In this document: positions 23,308 through 31,880 of the stretch, piece by piece
Position numbering within the stretch: the first letter of the stretch is position 1
How the letters are laid out: each line of letters starts with the position of its first letter
Assembly (NCBI GenBank): GCA_025360125.1
Contig: JANYCU010000042.1
Location: 1-54,365, forward strand
Direction of reading: 5' to 3'
Source: Armatimonadota bacterium
Lineage (GTDB): Bacteria; Armatimonadota; Fimbriimonadia; Fimbriimonadales; Fimbriimonadaceae
DNA: 54,365 bases
Position numbers and translations under genes: made by a program
The notes under the pieces: generated by a model
The model's database searches: none
What the model was told of the DNA's origin: nothing
Seen by the model: the letters and a program-made list of their open reading frames with translations, nothing else

Positions 23308-24353
23308 GTGACCTAAGAATAGGAATACTGGGCTGCGGAAACATTTCGAAGACCCACGTTTATGGAATCACCAACTCGGATGGAGCTGTCCTGACCGCGG
23401 TTTGTGATGTGATCGAGGAGAAGGCCAAAGCCGTCGGCGGCGAAGCTAACGTCCCAGCATTTACTAACTTCGACGAGTTCCTCAAGGAAGTCGACGCGGT
23501 AAGTCTCTGCATCCCAAGCGGAATGCACTCCGAATATGCTGTTCGCGCCGCCCAGGCGGGCAAACACGTCTTAACCGAAAAGCCACTTGATATCACCCTT
23601 GAACACGGACTAAAAATGGTGAAAGCCTGTGAAGACGCTGGAGTCAAGCTGGCCTGCATCTCCCAACACCGATTCACCAAAGACATGCGCCGCCTATATG
23701 ACGCCGCCCAAGGTGGAGAGCTCGGAACCCTCCTCCAAGGTGATTCGTTCACCAAGTGGTACCGAAGCCAAGCCTACTACGAAAGTGCCGGGTGGCGAGG
23801 CACCTGGGAGTTTGACGGCGGCGGAGCCCTCATGAACCAAGGCGTTCACTATGTCGACATGATCCAGTGGGTTATGGGCGGCGTAAAATCGGTTCAAGCC
23901 AGAACCCGCACCGCAATGCACAACATCGAAGTCGAAGACCAAGCCATTGCTATGGTTGAATACAACAATGGCGCCATCGGTGTCATCCAAGCAAGCACCT
24001 GCACTTATCCCGGCATGTCCGAACGACTCGAAGTTCACGGCACCAAAGGAAGTATCGTCGTAGAAGCAGACCGCGCCAAGATTTGGGTTACCAAAGATGT
24101 CAAAGATCACGAGCCATTCGGGCCGTCGGTGACTCTTGGCGAAGAACATAAACTCGAGGAGGACGAGACTACAGCGACCTGGGTAAAAGCCCATAAGCTG
24201 CAGATACAGGACTTTACCAACGCAGTACGCGAGAATCGCGATCCGTTCATTACGGGTCGAGCCGCGTTGGAGCCATTGAAAGTTATTCTCGCAATCTACG
24301 AAAGCTCGAGCCGTGGAGGCTCACCCGTGCTCCTTGAGGAGCTAATGCCTTGA
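23304..24353 (+). CDS. Gfo/Idh/MocA family oxidoreductase (cytoplasmic)
   Basis: 349 residues. Rossmann motif IGILGCGNISKTHVYG, LTEKPLDITLE as the EKP motif, and GGGALMNQGVHYVDMIQWVMGG in the catalytic region. No signal peptide, unlike the Tat-exported member at 9875, and only distantly similar to that pair. It probably oxidises a sugar or cyclitol with NAD(P). Flanked by two isomerase/epimerase genes with 4-bp overlaps at both ends, it appears to be the central redox step of this operon. Confidence 0.92.
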   Translation: MSDLRIGILGCGNISKTHVYGITNSDGAVLTAVCDVIEEKAKAVGGEANVPAFTNFDEFLKEVDAVSLCIPSGMHSEYAVRAAQAGKHVLTEKPLDITLEHGLKMVKACEDAGVKLACISQHRFTKDMRRLYDAAQGGELGTLLQGDSFTKWYRSQAYYESAGWRGTWEFDGGGALMNQGVHYVDMIQWVMGGVKSVQARTRTAMHNIEVEDQAIAMVEYNNGAIGVIQASTCTYPGMSERLEVHGTKGSIVVEADRAKIWVTKDVKDHEPFGPSVTLGEEHKLEEDETTATWVKAHKLQIQDFTNAVRENRDPFITGRAALEPLKVILAIYESSSRGGSPVLLEELMP

Positions 24354-25117
24354 GAATTGGCGCTCAACTATACACGGTAAGAGAATTTTGTAAAACTAGT
24401 GAGGGACTCTTAGACTCCCTCCAAAAGATTGCGAAAATGGGCTACGACGGAGTCCAAGTTTCGGCGGTTGAAGCCTTTTTGACTACCGTTTCGCCCGAGC
24501 AACTTCGGGAATGGCTCGATGACCTCGGCTTAATCTGTTGCGCCACCCATCGCCCATGGGATCGTTTGGTCGACCATCTGGACGAAGAAATTGCCATTCA
24601 CAGAACTCTTGGTTGCGACATCTTAGGAATCGGGATGGCCCCGAAACTGTGCATTGACGGTGGCCCAACCGAATGGCGGACGTGGCTCGCCAAAGTCGAT
24701 CAGATCGTGACGAATCTAGCTCCTCACGATCTCTGTTTTGCCTATCATAACCACGCCATCGAATTTGAAAAGCGAGACGGCGAACGCGGAATCGATATCT
24801 TAGCATCCGAGTCGAATCAGGCGATGCAGTTTATTTTGGATACCTACTGGGTCGTCCATGCTGGAGCCGATAGCGTTGACTGGATCCAACAACTTCGGGG
24901 TCGACTCGACGTGGTCCACCTCAAAGACAAGGCTGTCGTCGGGTGGGAAATCCGCTACGCACCCGTTGGTGAAGGCAACCTCCCATGGCAAACCATCCTT
25001 CCTGCCCTCGAAGATGCAGGAACGAAATGGGGCGTCGTCGAGCAAGACGAATGTTACGGCGAAAACCCATTCGACTGCCTCGAACGCTCGTTGATGTACT
25101 TAAAATCTGGGGACTAA
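24350..25117 (+). CDS. second sugar phosphate isomerase/epimerase of the operon
   Basis: 255 residues with the TIM-barrel isomerase pattern: MRIGAQLYTVREF at the N-terminus, YDGVQVSAVEAF, FAYHNHAIEFEK, VHLKDKAV and a final VVEQDECYG segment. The start is TTG 24350, overlapping the stop of the oxidoreductase (TTGA); the reading frame supports no better start. Pairing of such an isomerase with a Gfo/Idh/MocA dehydrogenase is common in inositol and uncommon-sugar pathways. It is the last gene of the operon; the opposing gene ends 15 bp downstream. Confidence 0.9.
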   Translation: MRIGAQLYTVREFCKTSEGLLDSLQKIAKMGYDGVQVSAVEAFLTTVSPEQLREWLDDLGLICCATHRPWDRLVDHLDEEIAIHRTLGCDILGIGMAPKLCIDGGPTEWRTWLAKVDQIVTNLAPHDLCFAYHNHAIEFEKRDGERGIDILASESNQAMQFILDTYWVVHAGADSVDWIQQLRGRLDVVHLKDKAVVGWEIRYAPVGEGNLPWQTILPALEDAGTKWGVVEQDECYGENPFDCLERSLMYLKSGD

Positions 25118-25131
25118 ATTTATGCGAGAAA

Positions 25132-25767
25132 CTAGCCCTTGCCCTGCAAAGGCTGAATCGAGATATCATAAATGATGCAGGCAGCCGTCGAATCCTTAAT
25201 GTAAGCGCTCATCTGCACGGCGTGGGTCGGGACCATAATAATTGGCAAATTAAACGCTCCCATCTTCATGTCCGTGTCAACGTTTGAAGAGACTAATCCC
25301 TCGGCGGTGTATCCAATGTGAAGGGTCGTATTCCCTTCGTTAAATCCCGTGAACACGACCATATAAGGCTTACCCAACTGCTCAGGCTTGAAGTTCACAA
25401 TAATCTGAGGCAACTGCTTCGGGATCGGATTGTACTTGTCAAAGATCATCGTCGAAGAATCCGGGTTCGTATCAATCCAAGGCATCCATCGGAAACTCAA
25501 CCTCCCCGCATCTCCCTCCGAAGGATGAGTTGAAGTCAAGACGACCGGACCTTCGTCTGGCAACGATGTGATTTTGAATCCCTTCTCATTCGCCGCCTTT
25601 ATCTTAGCGGCGCTGGTCATTGGCTGCGTTCGAGGGTGTTTCGTCACCATTGGACCACTTTGAATTCCGGGTGCAGGACGGATTTGAATCGGGCGCCCAC
25701 CATCTTGACCGTAAGCGACAATGGCACCAAGGCCGACAAAGATTGCGAAAACACCCAAATGTTTCAT
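25132..25767 (-). CDS. secreted hypothetical protein, 211 residues
   Basis: Signal peptide MKHLGVFAIFVGLGAIVAYG with likely cleavage after AYG. The mature part is Pro-rich at first (IQIRPAPGIQSGPMVTKHPR), then a beta-rich domain with no recognised family, ending ACIIYDISIQPLQGKG. ATG 25767 is chosen because the signal peptide begins there and a perfect TATAAT ends 6 nt upstream; the frame extends further without support. It stands alone, facing the sugar operon, and may be a host-specific exported protein. Confidence 0.78.
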   Translation of the reverse strand: MKHLGVFAIFVGLGAIVAYGQDGGRPIQIRPAPGIQSGPMVTKHPRTQPMTSAAKIKAANEKGFKITSLPDEGPVVLTSTHPSEGDAGRLSFRWMPWIDTNPDSSTMIFDKYNPIPKQLPQIIVNFKPEQLGKPYMVVFTGFNEGNTTLHIGYTAEGLVSSNVDTDMKMGAFNLPIIMVPTHAVQMSAYIKDSTAACIIYDISIQPLQGKG

Positions 25768-25773
25768 AAGACC

Positions 25774-25779
25774 ATTATA
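25774..25779 (-). promoter_or_regulatory. -10 box TATAAT, 6 nt before ATG 25767
   Basis: A consensus -10 on the minus strand with TTGGAG 17 nt further upstream as a weak -35. Transcription would start at the A of the ATG. This is one of the clearest leaderless arrangements in the window. Confidence 0.75.
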
Positions 25780-25862
25780 ACGATTGCCACCAGTTTCTCC
25801 AAATTTGACCTCAATATAGGTCAAATTCACCCCCCTAAATTTGAATCATGTTAGAATGCGGC

Positions 25863-26279
25863 ATGTCTCCAACAAAAGGACTCATCGCTTCATCACTTAT
25901 GGCTGTCTTGGCTATCGGATTCCTGTCGACTCACTCTGTCGGTCAGCGCCCACCTCCCGGAGGAGCTGCCGCTGGTCAAACTTCTGGTGGCGGACGGCCA
26001 CCCGTTTACGATTGGCACCTATTTCACTCCGGTACCACGACATACCGCTACAACGCCTATAACGGCGACATGCAAGAGATGCTGACCTCCCAAGGATACA
26101 AGTGGAGCCCGACGATTCCAGGTCCAGAAGGTCCGGTGGGATTGGGTCTCGACCGATTTGAAGTTGCAGTTGGCGACAACCCAAACGTCGACGTCATTCG
26201 AATTGACCGTCAATCTGGAACCACTTGGATGCTCGCAAGCCTGAACGGCAACAAAGTGTGGGGCCGCCTCAAAAACTAA
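25863..26279 (+). CDS. secreted hypothetical protein, 138 residues
   Basis: Signal peptide MSPTKGLIASSLMAVLAIGFLSTHSVGQ, then a Pro/Gly-rich linker (RPPPGGAAAGQTSGGG) and a small domain rich in Tyr, Trp and Asp (YDWHLFHSGTTTYRYNAY, PNVDVIRIDRQSGTTWML). Family not recognised. I start at ATG 25863, with TAGAAT 5 nt upstream; an in-frame ATG at 25848 would place the promoter inside the gene. It is divergent from the secreted protein at 25132, and the two leaderless promoters sit back to back in the gap between them. Confidence 0.72.
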   Translation: MSPTKGLIASSLMAVLAIGFLSTHSVGQRPPPGGAAAGQTSGGGRPPVYDWHLFHSGTTTYRYNAYNGDMQEMLTSQGYKWSPTIPGPEGPVGLGLDRFEVAVGDNPNVDVIRIDRQSGTTWMLASLNGNKVWGRLKN

Positions 26280-26295
26280 CCCTCCACATAAGAAT

Positions 26296-26349
26296 GGTTT
26301 GGCACTGTCAACGACCTAAGCGCAAGCTGAGAGTTGTCAGTGCCAAACC
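26296..26349. repeat. 17-bp inverted repeat between two plus-strand genes
   Basis: GGTTTGGCACTGTCAAC (26296-26312) pairs with 26333-26349 with one mismatch over 20 nt of loop. It begins 17 nt past the stop at 26279. No T-run follows, so it is not a classical terminator. Confidence 0.75.
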
Positions 26350-26464
26350 TTCAGTGACTATCCACTCTGTGGAATTGCTAACTACCGGGATCGTCAGTTA
26401 AGGAACCCCCGCGGCACGGTTCGCGGAACAAAAGACAAGTGAAAGCGGGTAAACATATTTGCCC

Positions 26465-28381
26465 ATGCTTTTCCTTGCTCTTGTTAGCGCTGTAGCGCCA
26501 GCCTTGTTTGGCCCCATTGACTTGGCAGTCCCAATTGTGACCAAAGGAAATCCTTTCGATCCCGCCGTCAACGACGTTCGCGTCAGCTTCAAAACAAAAA
26601 GTGGCAAAGTAACCGAGCGCATCGCCTTCTTTGCTCACAACAAATGGGAAGTCAAGGGATACCTTCCTGAGGCAGGGGCGTGTTCCGGCACCATCACCTT
26701 AAACGGCAAAGTCGCTGGCAAGATCGCGAATTTCACCGTACCGAACAAGCAGCCGTCAGACATGATCCTCACAGACGGCAAGTGGTTCAAAAAATCAAAT
26801 GGCGAACCATTTTGGCCAGTTGGAATCAATGTCGCCTGGGGCTCTGGACCGACCAAGCCAGTCCAATCCTACTTCCCGCTCATGAAGAAAGCCCGCATGA
26901 ACTGGTCGCGAGTCTGGGCCGCTCACTGGGATGACCGAAATCCGGTCTGGATGACAAACTCGCTAAATCCGAAGGACGGTTGGATGAGCGAGGTTGCCCT
27001 TGATCGATGGGACTCAGTAGTCAAAAGTGCGGAAGCAAATGGCATTGCGTTTCAGTTCGTGCTCTTTCATCACGGTCAGTTCTCATCAACCCCCAATGGC
27101 AATTGGAAAGATCACCCTTGGAACGTAAAGAATGGCGGATTCCTCAAATCAGCGTCGGACTTTTTCTCCGATCCCGAAGCAAAGCGACGCACCAAAATGC
27201 TGATGCGATACTACGTAGCTCGCTACGGATATTCCCCATCAATCATGGCTTGGGAGCTATTTAACGAAGTCGAATCGACGGACCGAATAACTGAAAAGAA
27301 CGACTGGGATACCGTCGGCAAATGGCACGACGAGATGGGTAAATACCTACGCTCCATCGACTCAAATCGACACCTGATCACGACAAGTTCGGAAATGGAT
27401 AAACCTATTTGGGGACAAACCGACTTCTACCAAGGGCACGGACATCGGTTCAATGTCGGCGGAATGCTCGCAGGAACGTCCAGCCCGAGCACCAAGCCAA
27501 TGTTCTACGGTGAAGTTGCCGGAGCTGGCAACACGCCAGAAGAGGATAAAACCGCCCGTCGAGAGGGCTATTGGTCGGCACTCTTTGCAGGCCACGCCGG
27601 AGCAGGGCAATATTGGTACTGGGATCGCATGAATGAGGCGGCCTATTCTGAATATGCGTTTTTCACCCAAATCATGCGTATCCTGCCTCCGATTCGAACA
27701 TTCAAGCCCCAAGACGTGAAGCTTCGAGTGCCCGCCGGGGGCGACCTGATTGTTCGCCCCGGCCGCGACTTAACTGCATCGGGCCAAACAACTCTTAACT
27801 TGCCCGAGGACAACACGAATAGAAAGACTGGACTGATGTCGTCGCTCTTACAAGGAGCGGCAAACCGAAAGTTGCAGCCAAAACCTCTAACGCTTGTATT
27901 CGATGCACCAAAAGCCGGAACCTTGACCCTCAATCTGGTTGATGCCGCCGATGCAGGCGCAAAACTCGAAGCCACTGTCAATGGCACAAACGTGGCCGCA
28001 AAAGAGTATTTGGCCGGCAAGAAGCCAATGGGCGGAGCAGAAGCGTTCACGGTGCCGTTCAACGAAGGGCACAACGAGATCGTCATTAACAACGCCGGCG
28101 CAGATTGGGTCAAATTTGATCGGATAACCGTGACTGGTATTGCCCCCCTCGCCTCTATCGAAGCAATTCGGTCTGGTAATTGGGTCTTGGTATACGTCCA
28201 CACCCTTCAGCCCCATGTCAAAATCGAGTTATCAAACTTCGGCACCCGGGGCGAGGTCATCACACCGACGATGTGGGAAATTGGTGCGCTCACAAAATCC
28301 CAACACGACCTTGACCGGAAAGACGGTTGGTGTGGCTGCGTCCCGCCTGGTCGCGATACCATTTTGATGTTCGAAGGTTAA
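26465..28381 (+). CDS. secreted glycoside hydrolase, DUF5060 plus clan-A catalytic domain
   Basis: 638 residues. A short signal peptide (MLFLALVSAVAPALF) is followed by a beta-sandwich DUF5060-like domain and a TIM-barrel hydrolase. The acid/base is probably the Glu near residue 268 in AWELFNEVE, and the nucleophile the Glu near 350 in FYGEVAG, the spacing seen in GH5-like and related clan-A enzymes. Two further beta domains follow (APKAGTLTLNLVDAADAGAKLEATVNG..., and a C-terminal piece). It would act on an external polysaccharide; the substrate is not predictable. ATG 26465 is preferred over TTG 26459. Confidence 0.85.
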   Translation: MLFLALVSAVAPALFGPIDLAVPIVTKGNPFDPAVNDVRVSFKTKSGKVTERIAFFAHNKWEVKGYLPEAGACSGTITLNGKVAGKIANFTVPNKQPSDMILTDGKWFKKSNGEPFWPVGINVAWGSGPTKPVQSYFPLMKKARMNWSRVWAAHWDDRNPVWMTNSLNPKDGWMSEVALDRWDSVVKSAEANGIAFQFVLFHHGQFSSTPNGNWKDHPWNVKNGGFLKSASDFFSDPEAKRRTKMLMRYYVARYGYSPSIMAWELFNEVESTDRITEKNDWDTVGKWHDEMGKYLRSIDSNRHLITTSSEMDKPIWGQTDFYQGHGHRFNVGGMLAGTSSPSTKPMFYGEVAGAGNTPEEDKTARREGYWSALFAGHAGAGQYWYWDRMNEAAYSEYAFFTQIMRILPPIRTFKPQDVKLRVPAGGDLIVRPGRDLTASGQTTLNLPEDNTNRKTGLMSSLLQGAANRKLQPKPLTLVFDAPKAGTLTLNLVDAADAGAKLEATVNGTNVAAKEYLAGKKPMGGAEAFTVPFNEGHNEIVINNAGADWVKFDRITVTGIAPLASIEAIRSGNWVLVYVHTLQPHVKIELSNFGTRGEVITPTMWEIGALTKSQHDLDRKDGWCGCVPPGRDTILMFEG

Positions 28382-28416
28382 TGCCCAAGTCCTAAAATCT
28401 TCTATCCTAGATACTA

Positions 28417-29436
28417 GTGCTGGCGTCCACCCGAGACCGAGTCCGAGATCTTGTGCTTCGCCACGGATGGAATGCAACGTGCTATCAAACTGTAAACCCA
28501 ATATTTGAATACACCTTTTTTTCCGAGCTGGATGCCGTCGTCGCATTTGTAAGAGCTAGAGGGAAGAGAGTCGTGGCCGGAGCACCTGTTTGTCCTCACG
28601 AGAATTTAGCTGGCGTCTTGGACCTATTTGCTCGGGCCGAACGATCAGGTGTTCTTTACTTTGGCGCGGGTGATCGGGTTACCGAAATAATGCGCAATGC
28701 GTATCCAAAAAGCGTTGTTTCGCTTGGGGCTCAACCCGTTTGGACCCCGAAAGCTTGGGATGACCGAGTGCTAAAACGAAAATCCCTGCGGTACCAATTT
28801 AACCGAGCCAGAAACAAAGGCGTAGTCGTCCGCGAGTGGAGCACGGAAGAAGCTGAAAGCTCGGCCGACCTGCGCTTGGTTCTAAAAGAATGGCTAAACA
28901 CCCGAGGTCATCCGCCGCTCCATTTCTTAGTCGAACCTGAAACCCTTGATTTCTTGGCAGATCGACGCACCTTCGTCGCCGAACTCAGCGGCAAGCCGAT
29001 TGCGTTCCTAAATCTATGCCCGGTGCCCCTCCGCAAAGGTTGGCTCACCGAGCAGTTCCCCCGAATGAAGGATTCCCCCAACGGCACAATCGAATTATTG
29101 ATGCATGAGGCCGCCCATGCAGTTGCCCGTGATGGATCTGAATATTTAACCATGGGCCTAGTACCATTTTCGGTCCATGGAGCGATTAACCTGAATCCGA
29201 ATTGGCTACGCAGGGTCATGGAACTCACCCGAGTGTTCGGCAAGCCTCTCTACTCATTCACTGGCCTCAACGAGTTCAAATCAAAGTTCAATCCCGAGGA
29301 ATGGGAACCCGTTTATGCCGCGTCGGCAGGCAGAAATTTCCGTCCAACCGACCTATTGGCGGTTGCACAGGCATTCACAGGTGAGCACTTTCTCGGGACC
29401 CTCGGCCGCCTGGTTCGCAAAACAATCCAGCGATAG
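28417..29436 (+). CDS. DUF2156 family protein (MprF C-terminal-like acyltransferase fold)
   Basis: 339 residues without TM segments. The segment KRKSLRYQFNRARNKGVVVREW, then FVAELSGKPIAFLNLCPVP and GTIELLMHEAAHAVARDGSEYLTMGLVP, matches the layout of DUF2156, the GNAT-like catalytic half of phosphatidylglycerol lysyltransferases. Here the membrane flippase half is absent, so the acceptor may be soluble or another lipid. GTG 28417 has TATCCT ending 8 nt upstream. It lies between a secreted hydrolase and a secreted protease with small gaps on both sides. Confidence 0.8.
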   Translation: MLASTRDRVRDLVLRHGWNATCYQTVNPIFEYTFFSELDAVVAFVRARGKRVVAGAPVCPHENLAGVLDLFARAERSGVLYFGAGDRVTEIMRNAYPKSVVSLGAQPVWTPKAWDDRVLKRKSLRYQFNRARNKGVVVREWSTEEAESSADLRLVLKEWLNTRGHPPLHFLVEPETLDFLADRRTFVAELSGKPIAFLNLCPVPLRKGWLTEQFPRMKDSPNGTIELLMHEAAHAVARDGSEYLTMGLVPFSVHGAINLNPNWLRRVMELTRVFGKPLYSFTGLNEFKSKFNPEEWEPVYAASAGRNFRPTDLLAVAQAFTGEHFLGTLGRLVRKTIQR

Positions 29437-29477
29437 GAATCGAGTACCAAAGTCCGGCACGGGTAACCTGCCATAGA

Positions 29478-31406
29478 ATGCTCGGCCTCCTCTCAACCCT
29501 TCTCTGCACCGCTGCGATGGCTACAACCCCGATTGCACCGCTTCCATCGAGTGGCCCATTTGCCGACACCGATCATGACGGCTTAATCGACCTTTGGGAG
29601 ACTGTCGGAATAGGTCCGCTCGACCCGGCTTTGTTAGGGTGCAAACCAAACCATACCGATATCATCATTGTTTTTCGCATTCGATCAACCATGACGCAGG
29701 CGACGATTCAACCGACCATTGACCGCCTCAAAAAGTATTTTGCGGGACTGCCGAACAAGAATCCTGACGGGACCACTGGCGTAAATATGATCGCAATCGT
29801 TCCGCCTCCCATGCCCAAGGAAACTGACAAAATAGGCTATATCCAGCTTTACGAACAAGCCATGCCCAAAGAGTGGCGCGGCTTGGCCCACGGAATCCTG
29901 GTCGACAACTCGGGCGGAGGTGGTGGGCAAAGTAACCGACCCGATTGGTGCGGATGCGGCTACAACTGGCACACCATGGCCCATGAGTTGGGGCACCAAT
30001 TTGGTTTGCCCCACGAACCATTGGGAGCAAGAACGGGATCCCCATTCCATCCGAGCATGATGAACTATGACTATAGCTATCAGCTCAACGGCAACGGCGA
30101 AGCAATAACCTACAGCACGGGCAAGTTCAAGAAAATGGAAATGAAGGAGTCCGACCTCAACGAAGTTGTTCAATTTCCGATTGGCGATCTCGAGTTTTTG
30201 AGCAAACGTCCCTACTTCTTTAAGCTCAAAAAGCTGACCGAAACCACCACTGCGGTCGATTGGAACCGGAACGGAATTTTTGGCGAAAGCCACGTTCGCG
30301 CCGATGTCAACGACGGCTACTCCGCCGCCTATCGCGACGAAATTCGGATTGGAAAAACCGCAGGTGCCCCCGCCCTCGCTTCTATGGGCAAGAGCCTCGC
30401 CGTCATCTTCCCCGACTTCCCCAAGCCAGAAGGCTACGACAAGTTCGACAAATCCGGATTGACCGTCGAAAAGCCAGGCAACCTAAAGGTTCGTGTTATC
30501 ATCGATCACAAAGCAGGTTCCATTCAGCGCCTCGCTGACGATGTCACGGGCGACCCAACCACGATATTCATGAACCGAAAGCTATGGCTCGGATACCCTG
30601 TGGCTAAGGGATATGGCATCAAAAGCTTCACCGTGAAAGACGGTGAATTTGAAGAGCAAACCTTTGATCGCCTCGGCTCTCCAGGGACGATTCCAACCCT
30701 CGTGGCCTCGCCAGAAGCTCCGCTGCTGTTAGCCTGGAATCCAACAACCCACCTCACAACAGTTTCCGCAGTCGATGGCGACGACGCTCGACCACTGGAA
30801 GGGATGGATAGCACGAATCCGGTCGGCGGAGTCTGGAACACCAAACGAGATTGCCTCTCCCTGGCCGCAACTGTCATGCAAGACAAAAAGGCAAACCGCA
30901 TCCGAATCTTCAATTACAAACAAGACGCAACCAAGGCCTGGAAACTCCTCGACACAATTTGGATCGAAGGAGAAATAGGAAATGCTGCCGCAGGTTCACG
31001 CTGTCAAATCGTCTTTGATGACACCAAGGACCGAGGTCCCAATGGCGGATTTAACGTTTACCTAAAGGGTAATTACCCCGACCCAAACCAAGCGGGATTG
31101 AATTACCTTTACCGCCAAATCGAAGACAAGACCATGAGTGACGGATGGCGAGTAAAGATGATGGGCAACGAATGGGCTTTCACCCGAAGCGTCTGCTCGA
31201 TCGCTCCGCACGACGGAGACATCGCCTATGCAATGCGATGGTCAGACGAATCGCTGGCGGTTTATATGAAAGCCTCCGGGATCGAGGACGCCGTCCTAAC
31301 CGACTTCGACGAAGTCTCATTCATTTGCAACACTGGATTCGCAAATTCCCTTCGATCCGTCCAAAACGAACAATGGCCAAAGATCAAGGTCCCAGAAAGG
31401 AAATAA
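29478..31406 (+). CDS. secreted zinc metalloprotease (metzincin-type) with a calcium-binding repeat
   Basis: 642 residues. Signal peptide MLGLLSTLLCTAAMA, then DTDHDGLIDLWE, a thrombospondin-type-3 or EF-hand-like calcium loop at about residues 30-41. The catalytic zinc motif is HELGHQFGLPH (His169, Glu170, His173, His179, with Gly176), and a candidate Met-turn follows in HPSMMNYDY. The long C-terminal part has no recognised domain. Likely an exported protease with a metzincin fold. A TAACCT box ends 8 nt before ATG 29478. The gene resembles archaemetzincin-like and other secreted proteases only in the zinc site. Confidence 0.85.
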   Translation: MLGLLSTLLCTAAMATTPIAPLPSSGPFADTDHDGLIDLWETVGIGPLDPALLGCKPNHTDIIIVFRIRSTMTQATIQPTIDRLKKYFAGLPNKNPDGTTGVNMIAIVPPPMPKETDKIGYIQLYEQAMPKEWRGLAHGILVDNSGGGGGQSNRPDWCGCGYNWHTMAHELGHQFGLPHEPLGARTGSPFHPSMMNYDYSYQLNGNGEAITYSTGKFKKMEMKESDLNEVVQFPIGDLEFLSKRPYFFKLKKLTETTTAVDWNRNGIFGESHVRADVNDGYSAAYRDEIRIGKTAGAPALASMGKSLAVIFPDFPKPEGYDKFDKSGLTVEKPGNLKVRVIIDHKAGSIQRLADDVTGDPTTIFMNRKLWLGYPVAKGYGIKSFTVKDGEFEEQTFDRLGSPGTIPTLVASPEAPLLLAWNPTTHLTTVSAVDGDDARPLEGMDSTNPVGGVWNTKRDCLSLAATVMQDKKANRIRIFNYKQDATKAWKLLDTIWIEGEIGNAAAGSRCQIVFDDTKDRGPNGGFNVYLKGNYPDPNQAGLNYLYRQIEDKTMSDGWRVKMMGNEWAFTRSVCSIAPHDGDIAYAMRWSDESLAVYMKASGIEDAVLTDFDEVSFICNTGFANSLRSVQNEQWPKIKVPERK

Positions 31407-31410
31407 AGCG

Positions 31411-31608
31411 TCAGTCTGGAAATCGATTTTGAACCCAGGGGACCAAAAATCCTCCCAAAATGGCTCCACTCAATAAGACAACATAGGTTGGCGGGTGGCT
31501 TGCCGTTCCTACTGCAATGCCGACCAGGCAAATCATGAAGGCGATCCAAAATCGTCGGGCCTTCTGATTCGTTTTCCGTTCTTGCATGAGCTTCCAGAAG
31601 GTTACCAT
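31411..31608 (-). CDS. small membrane protein, 65 residues
   Basis: A basic N-terminus (MVTFWKLMQERKTNQKARRF) followed by two hydrophobic segments (WIAFMICLVGIAVGT and YVVLLSGAILGGFLVPWV). The layout is that of small two-TM proteins such as AtpI-like or Gate-like subunits, but no family can be assigned. Its stop is 4 bp from that of the convergent protease gene. A second overlapping frame on the same strand lacks any hydrophobic pattern and is not favoured. Confidence 0.6.
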   Translation of the reverse strand: MVTFWKLMQERKTNQKARRFWIAFMICLVGIAVGTASHPPTYVVLLSGAILGGFLVPWVQNRFPD

Positions 31609-31703
31609 TAGCCTTGCCCATCAACTTTTATGATTCGCACCCCTGCTTAACATTTCAATTCTCTGAAACCCCATGACCTGGCCTGAAAGGCCAACATCCC
31701 TCA

Positions 31704-31755
31704 GCCCAGTCTTACGAGCAGAGGAACGGAGTTCCCAACGAGGAGGGCTGGGTAA
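31704..31755. repeat. 52-bp dispersed repeat, copy 2
   Basis: Identical to 136-187, in the same orientation and 31.6 kb away. Its outer CAGCCC/GGGCTG can pair, with GGAAC-GGA-GTTCC (31723-31735) inside. It lies in the gene-free stretch 31609-31880, in which nothing else is recognised. Confidence 0.85.
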
Positions 31756-31880
31756 ACAAATCGAAATCGCCAAAGTCCGAGGAGCGATGAATTTCCCAAA
31801 CCGTCGAATATCGACCCGTCAGCGACCCGGCGATTATAGCCGCAGGACCCTCGCCCTCGTAAAGTGTCACAATCTGAGAC

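Noticed and set aside
31262-31624. 120-codon minus-strand frame over the end of the protease gene
   Set aside because: Lies mostly antisense to the metalloprotease and lacks the hydrophobic pattern that supports the alternative 65-residue frame.
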